A stretch of 64,000 nucleotides of DNA from Dyella sp. M7H15-1 (GTDB taxonomy: Bacteria; Pseudomonadota; Gammaproteobacteria; Xanthomonadales; Rhodanobacteraceae): assembly GCF_004114615.1 (NCBI RefSeq), contig NZ_CP035300.1:62001-126000 (forward strand), in the 5' to 3' direction. Below the pieces are notes generated by a model. The model worked only from the letters and a program-made list of their open reading frames with translations, did not search any database and was not told the origin of the DNA. Both the position numbers and the translations under genes were made by a program. Positions within the stretch are counted from its first letter, which is position 1; each line of letters starts with the position of its first letter. This document shows positions 61,352 through 64,000 of this stretch, piece by piece.

Positions 61352-61460
61352 ACGCTAGCGGTGTCGCTGACATGTCTTACCGAGTTGCTGGTCAATGACG
61401 GTGGAGGGGCTTTGGGTTTTACGAAAATTTGCCGCTCACCTTTCCAATCATGCAAAAAGC

Positions 61461-61490
61461 AAAAGCCCGCGACCTATGTCGTGGGCTTTT
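61461..61490. terminator. Bidirectional terminator between nfuA and cytochrome c gene
   Basis: AAAAGCCCGCGAC and GTCGTGGGCTTTT form a 13-bp stem with one G-T pair and a CTAT loop. The A and T tracts let it work for both converging genes. Confidence 0.88.
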
Positions 61491-61495
61491 GTATT

Positions 61496-61867
61496 TCATC
61501 GATGCATGTCAAAGGCGCAATCGCCCTGAATATGCCCCTTCAACGTATCCAGCTTGGTCGGCATGGACGAGAAGTAAGCAGCGATGTCCTCGATATCCTG
61601 ATCCGAAAGGTTGCTCACGAAACCCTTCATGATCGCATTGTCACGGCGGCCATCCTTGTACTCGTGCAAGGCTTGCTGGATGTATTCGTTGTATTGGCCG
61701 GCAAGGCGGGGATATTGCGGATCCACCGAGTTGCCGTCGGCGCCATGGCAGGCCATGCAGGCAGCCGCCCTGGTCTTGCCGTTATCCACGTTGCCGCTGG
61801 CTGGCCTTGGCGCCGAAGCCAGCGCAAGGGCCATACCGAACGAGAGCAGCGTAAGCGCGCGTTTCAT
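61496..61867 (-). CDS. Periplasmic c-type cytochrome
   Basis: ATG 61867; 123 aa. Signal peptide LLSFGMALALASAPRPASG, heme motif CMACHG, PRLAGQYNEYIQQALHEYKDG and a C-terminal MPTKLDTL that may hold the axial Met. It resembles cytochrome c4/c5-type electron carriers to terminal oxidases. Tandem with a paralogue 21 bp upstream. Confidence 0.9.
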   Translation of the reverse strand: MKRALTLLSFGMALALASAPRPASGNVDNGKTRAAACMACHGADGNSVDPQYPRLAGQYNEYIQQALHEYKDGRRDNAIMKGFVSNLSDQDIEDIAAYFSSMPTKLDTLKGHIQGDCAFDMHR

Positions 61868-61888
61868 GCAATGAAGTCCTCGGATCCC

Positions 61889-62212
61889 TTACTTCGGAGA
61901 AATGCTGGAGAGATAGGCGGCGATGTCCTCGATCTCCTGGTCGGAGAGGCTCTGCGCTTGCGCCATCATGGTCGGATGCGTGCGATCGCCTGATTTGTAC
62001 TCGTGCAGTGCATTGATAAGGTATTGCTGGTTCTGGCCGGCAATCTTCGGCACCGGATATTGTGGATAGGCGTTGTTGGTGCCGGGAACTCCATGGCAAC
62101 CATTGCAGGTGTAGATCAACGTGCGGCCATTGGCTTTGTCGCCATTGGCGTAGGCGGTGCTCGAGACGAGAACAGCGGCAGCAGTTAGGCCAAACAATTG
62201 CAATCGAGTCAT
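61889..62212 (-). CDS. Periplasmic c-type cytochrome (paralogue)
   Basis: Start at ATG 62212 (MTRLQLFGLTAAAVLVSS...), a clean signal peptide; a longer frame to 62248 exists. 107 aa. Heme motif CNGCHG, then PVPKIAGQNQQYLINALHEYKSGDRTHPTMMAQAQSLSDQEIEDIAAYL. It is clearly related to the next gene, so the pair is a tandem duplication or the two halves of a split diheme c4. Confidence 0.9.
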   Translation of the reverse strand: MTRLQLFGLTAAAVLVSSTAYANGDKANGRTLIYTCNGCHGVPGTNNAYPQYPVPKIAGQNQQYLINALHEYKSGDRTHPTMMAQAQSLSDQEIEDIAAYLSSISPK

Positions 62213-62368
62213 CAAGAGGATCCCTACGGTTCCAGCGAATGCGCGCAACGCATTTGGCCGAGTATAGAGGCTGCCCCAGAGCGGTCAATGGGATGCAGCA
62301 ACGACTGGATCGCGACAAAAAGCCGCGCTCTGTGCGATCACTCGGATGTTGGCGGGGTGTTCCAGGGG

Positions 62369-63601
62369 TTAGAACAGGCTCTTCAGAATATGAATGCCGG
62401 CGGCATATTCGCCAATGATTGTGCCCAGGCAGACCAGGAAGAAATTGAGCAAAGTGCGTGCGACGCGGTTGGTCCACCAGCCGCTCCAATGCACAATGTC
62501 ATCGCGCAAGGTTTCGAAATCCGCCACGCGTGGGCGACGCACCCAGGCTTCGACCATCGCGCTGATCCCGCCAGAAGGAATGCCGGGGCGGAATGGCTTG
62601 ATCGGTGCGGCAATAAAGGCCGCCAGGATACTCAGCGGATGCGCACGTGCCGCAAGCGCGCCCAGCGTGGCAAAACCGCCGGTGAACAGCACCCAGTCGC
62701 GCAGTGCCTGTGCACCGAGTGCGGTATTGCGATGGAAGGCATAACCAATCGCCGCAAACACCAGCAGCACCAGGCCGATGGCCAGCCATTTCGGCCATTG
62801 CGCCTTGGGTGGCGTTTGCGCCAGTTCGGCCACCGTTGCAGTCGGATCGGACTGTTGAATGCGCAGGTGTTCGCACATGCCCTTGAGGTGCCCGGCACCG
62901 ATCACCACGAGCACCCGACACGGATTGGCAGTGATCGAGCTTCCTGCTTCTGCGCGCAGGCGCGCGGCCATGAAGGAATCGCGTTCGGTGATCAGGCTGC
63001 GATACAGCGGCGCCGATTCGCTGGCGAATTCGCTGAAGGCACTTTCCAGCATGTCACCCTGTTTGAGCTTTTCGATTTCTTTTTCGTCGATCGTTTCGCG
63101 TTCGAACACGCTGGCCAGCAGGCCACCAAGCAAGCCAAAACGCTGCCAAAAATTGACACTGTGCCAGGCACGCTTGAGCGTGGTGCCGACTTCGCGATCG
63201 ATCAGCCACAGCGGAATATCGCGCTCGGCTGCACCATCCATCGCCGCTTTCATCTCGGCGCCGGGCTGAATGCCGTATTGGTCGGCCAGCCGTTTCTGGA
63301 AGGTGGAAAGGACCAAGCTCGCGGCCACCATGCCGGCCTTGCCCTGGCGGATCACGCGGAACAGATCCATTTGCTTGAAAGCTTCCGGATCGCGCATGCC
63401 CTGGGCGCGGCTTTCGCACAGCTCCACCGCGATGGCGTCGAACTTTTCGTTCGCCAGCAGCGCCTGCACTGCCTCCAAGCTACTGCGAGACACATGTGCC
63501 GTACCGAGCACCACATATTCCACCCCGTCGCGTTGCACGCGCTCGATCGGCTGGCCGTGCAGGCCGGGGTTAGGAAGAACGTCAGTCTCGGTGACACTCA
63601 T
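62369..63601 (-). CDS. TraB/PrgY-family membrane protein
   Basis: ATG 63601; 410 aa. The soluble N-terminal half has VVLGTAHVSRSSLEAVQALLANEKFDAIAVELCESR with the GTAH and ELC signatures, and VLVVIGAGHLKGM; the C-terminal half has three or four membrane helices. It belongs to the TraB family (TIGR00261), related to Tiki/GumN-type proteases. The enterococcal members inhibit peptide pheromones; the role in Proteobacteria is unknown. Not connected with plasmid TraB. Confidence 0.88.
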   Translation of the reverse strand: MSVTETDVLPNPGLHGQPIERVQRDGVEYVVLGTAHVSRSSLEAVQALLANEKFDAIAVELCESRAQGMRDPEAFKQMDLFRVIRQGKAGMVAASLVLSTFQKRLADQYGIQPGAEMKAAMDGAAERDIPLWLIDREVGTTLKRAWHSVNFWQRFGLLGGLLASVFERETIDEKEIEKLKQGDMLESAFSEFASESAPLYRSLITERDSFMAARLRAEAGSSITANPCRVLVVIGAGHLKGMCEHLRIQQSDPTATVAELAQTPPKAQWPKWLAIGLVLLVFAAIGYAFHRNTALGAQALRDWVLFTGGFATLGALAARAHPLSILAAFIAAPIKPFRPGIPSGGISAMVEAWVRRPRVADFETLRDDIVHWSGWWTNRVARTLLNFFLVCLGTIIGEYAAGIHILKSLF

Positions 63602-63722
63602 GCGGTCGATGCAATCAGGGAAGGGGATGAGTCAAGCATGGGGATGCGGGAAACGCGGTGCAAGTCGGACATCTCCGACTTGCCAAACCTAACGCGCTGA
63701 AACGTCCTTAACTGCAACGTAA

Positions 63723-64000
63723 TCAATCGCGGAAGCGGCGCAGCAGGTCGTCATAGGCGTCGATCCGGCGATCGCGCAGGAACGGCCAGATCCGGCGGAC
63801 ATGCTCGCTTCGCGCCATATCCACCTCCACCACCAACAGTTGGCGCTGGTCCGTGCCCGCCTGCGCCAGGAACTCGCCCTGCGGGCCGGCCACGAAGCTG
63901 CTGCCCCAGAACTGGATGCCAGCGCCCACGCCGGACACGTCCGGCTCATACCCGGTGCGGTTGCAGGACAGCAACGGCACCCCATTGGCGACCGCGTGGC
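63723..64000 (-). CDS. aguB: Carbon-nitrogen hydrolase, probable N-carbamoylputrescine amidase (5' end outside window)
   Basis: Only the C-terminal ~92 residues lie in the window. HAVANGVPLLSCNRTGYEPD and FWGSSFVAGPQGEFLAQAGTDQRQLLVVEVDMARSEHVRRIWPFLRDRRIDAYDDLLRRF follow the end of AguB closely. The enzyme makes putrescine from N-carbamoylputrescine. The catalytic Glu-Lys-Cys triad is mostly outside the window. Confidence 0.85.
   Translation of the reverse strand, partial: HAVANGVPLLSCNRTGYEPDVSGVGAGIQFWGSSFVAGPQGEFLAQAGTDQRQLLVVEVDMARSEHVRRIWPFLRDRRIDAYDDLLRRFRD

Noticed and set aside
62369-63601. TraB-family gene as part of a conjugation system
   Set aside because: The name refers to the enterococcal pheromone-shutdown family. 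The gene lies outside the ICE among housekeeping genes.
1-64000. CRISPR arrays and rRNA genes
   Set aside because: No regularly spaced direct repeats of CRISPR size and no rRNA signatures were seen. The only regular short repeats are the three repA iterons.

Overview
This window shows a 43.7-kb integrative and conjugative element (ICE) sitting inside the chromosome of a gammaproteobacterium. The flanking genes (rapA, an H-NS-like protein, a GacA/UvrY-type regulator, rne, rluC, phhB, nfuA, a TraB-family protein, aguB) and their moderately high G+C suggest the Xanthomonadales, probably Rhodanobacteraceae (Dyella, Rhodanobacter and relatives). The lineage is inferred from gene content only.

Layout. 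About 1-9.49 kb is chromosome: permease fragment, secreted metalloprotease, rapA, H-NS-like gene, MASE1-type sensor kinase and a small basic protein. The ICE runs from a 9-bp repeat at 9533 to the same repeat at 53277-53285. From left to right it carries: a P4-type tyrosine integrase; a higBA-like toxin-antitoxin pair; a TIGR02391/HEPN-like gene and a nucleotidyltransferase gene; an arsenic operon (arsR-arsI-arsC-acr3); radC; a HEPN_LA2681-type gene; a stability and replication block (DUF932, parB, DUF736, XRE regulator, DUF2958, DUF2285, HTH, repA, three iterons, parA and a partner); a mating-pair block (traF, relaxase, then traG and trbBCDEJKLFGI) like that of Tn4371-family ICEs; an inserted padR-doxX-multicopper oxidase-chrA cassette; and a Gabija-like gajA/gajB pair. 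From 53.3 kb on it is chromosome again.

The main discovery is at the integration site. The chromosomal tRNA-Leu(UAA) gene is cut in two in its anticodon loop. Its 3' half lies at 9487-9541 and its 5' half at 53277-53317, and their acceptor strands (GCCTGGA and TCCAGGC) are perfectly complementary. Only 9 bp are shared by the two ends, so the element does not rebuild the gene, unlike most tRNA-targeting elements. Instead it carries, just inside its right end, a different complete tRNA-Leu(UAA) gene (52798-53114). That gene is interrupted between U34 and A35 by a 232-nt group I intron of the Azoarcus tRNA-Ile/cyanobacterial tRNA-Leu type. Once spliced, its anticodon loop would contain exactly the 9-bp integration core. 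In the DNA the intron splits that core, so the replacement gene should not be a target for the element's own integrase. I read this as a combined 'disrupt the essential tRNA, supply a replacement, protect it with a self-splicing intron' system.

Other points worth a look are an iteron-type origin beside repA, which suggests a replicating circular form, several HEPN, nucleotidyltransferase and Gabija defence-type genes, and a sensor kinase and response regulator that were probably near neighbours before the ICE separated them.
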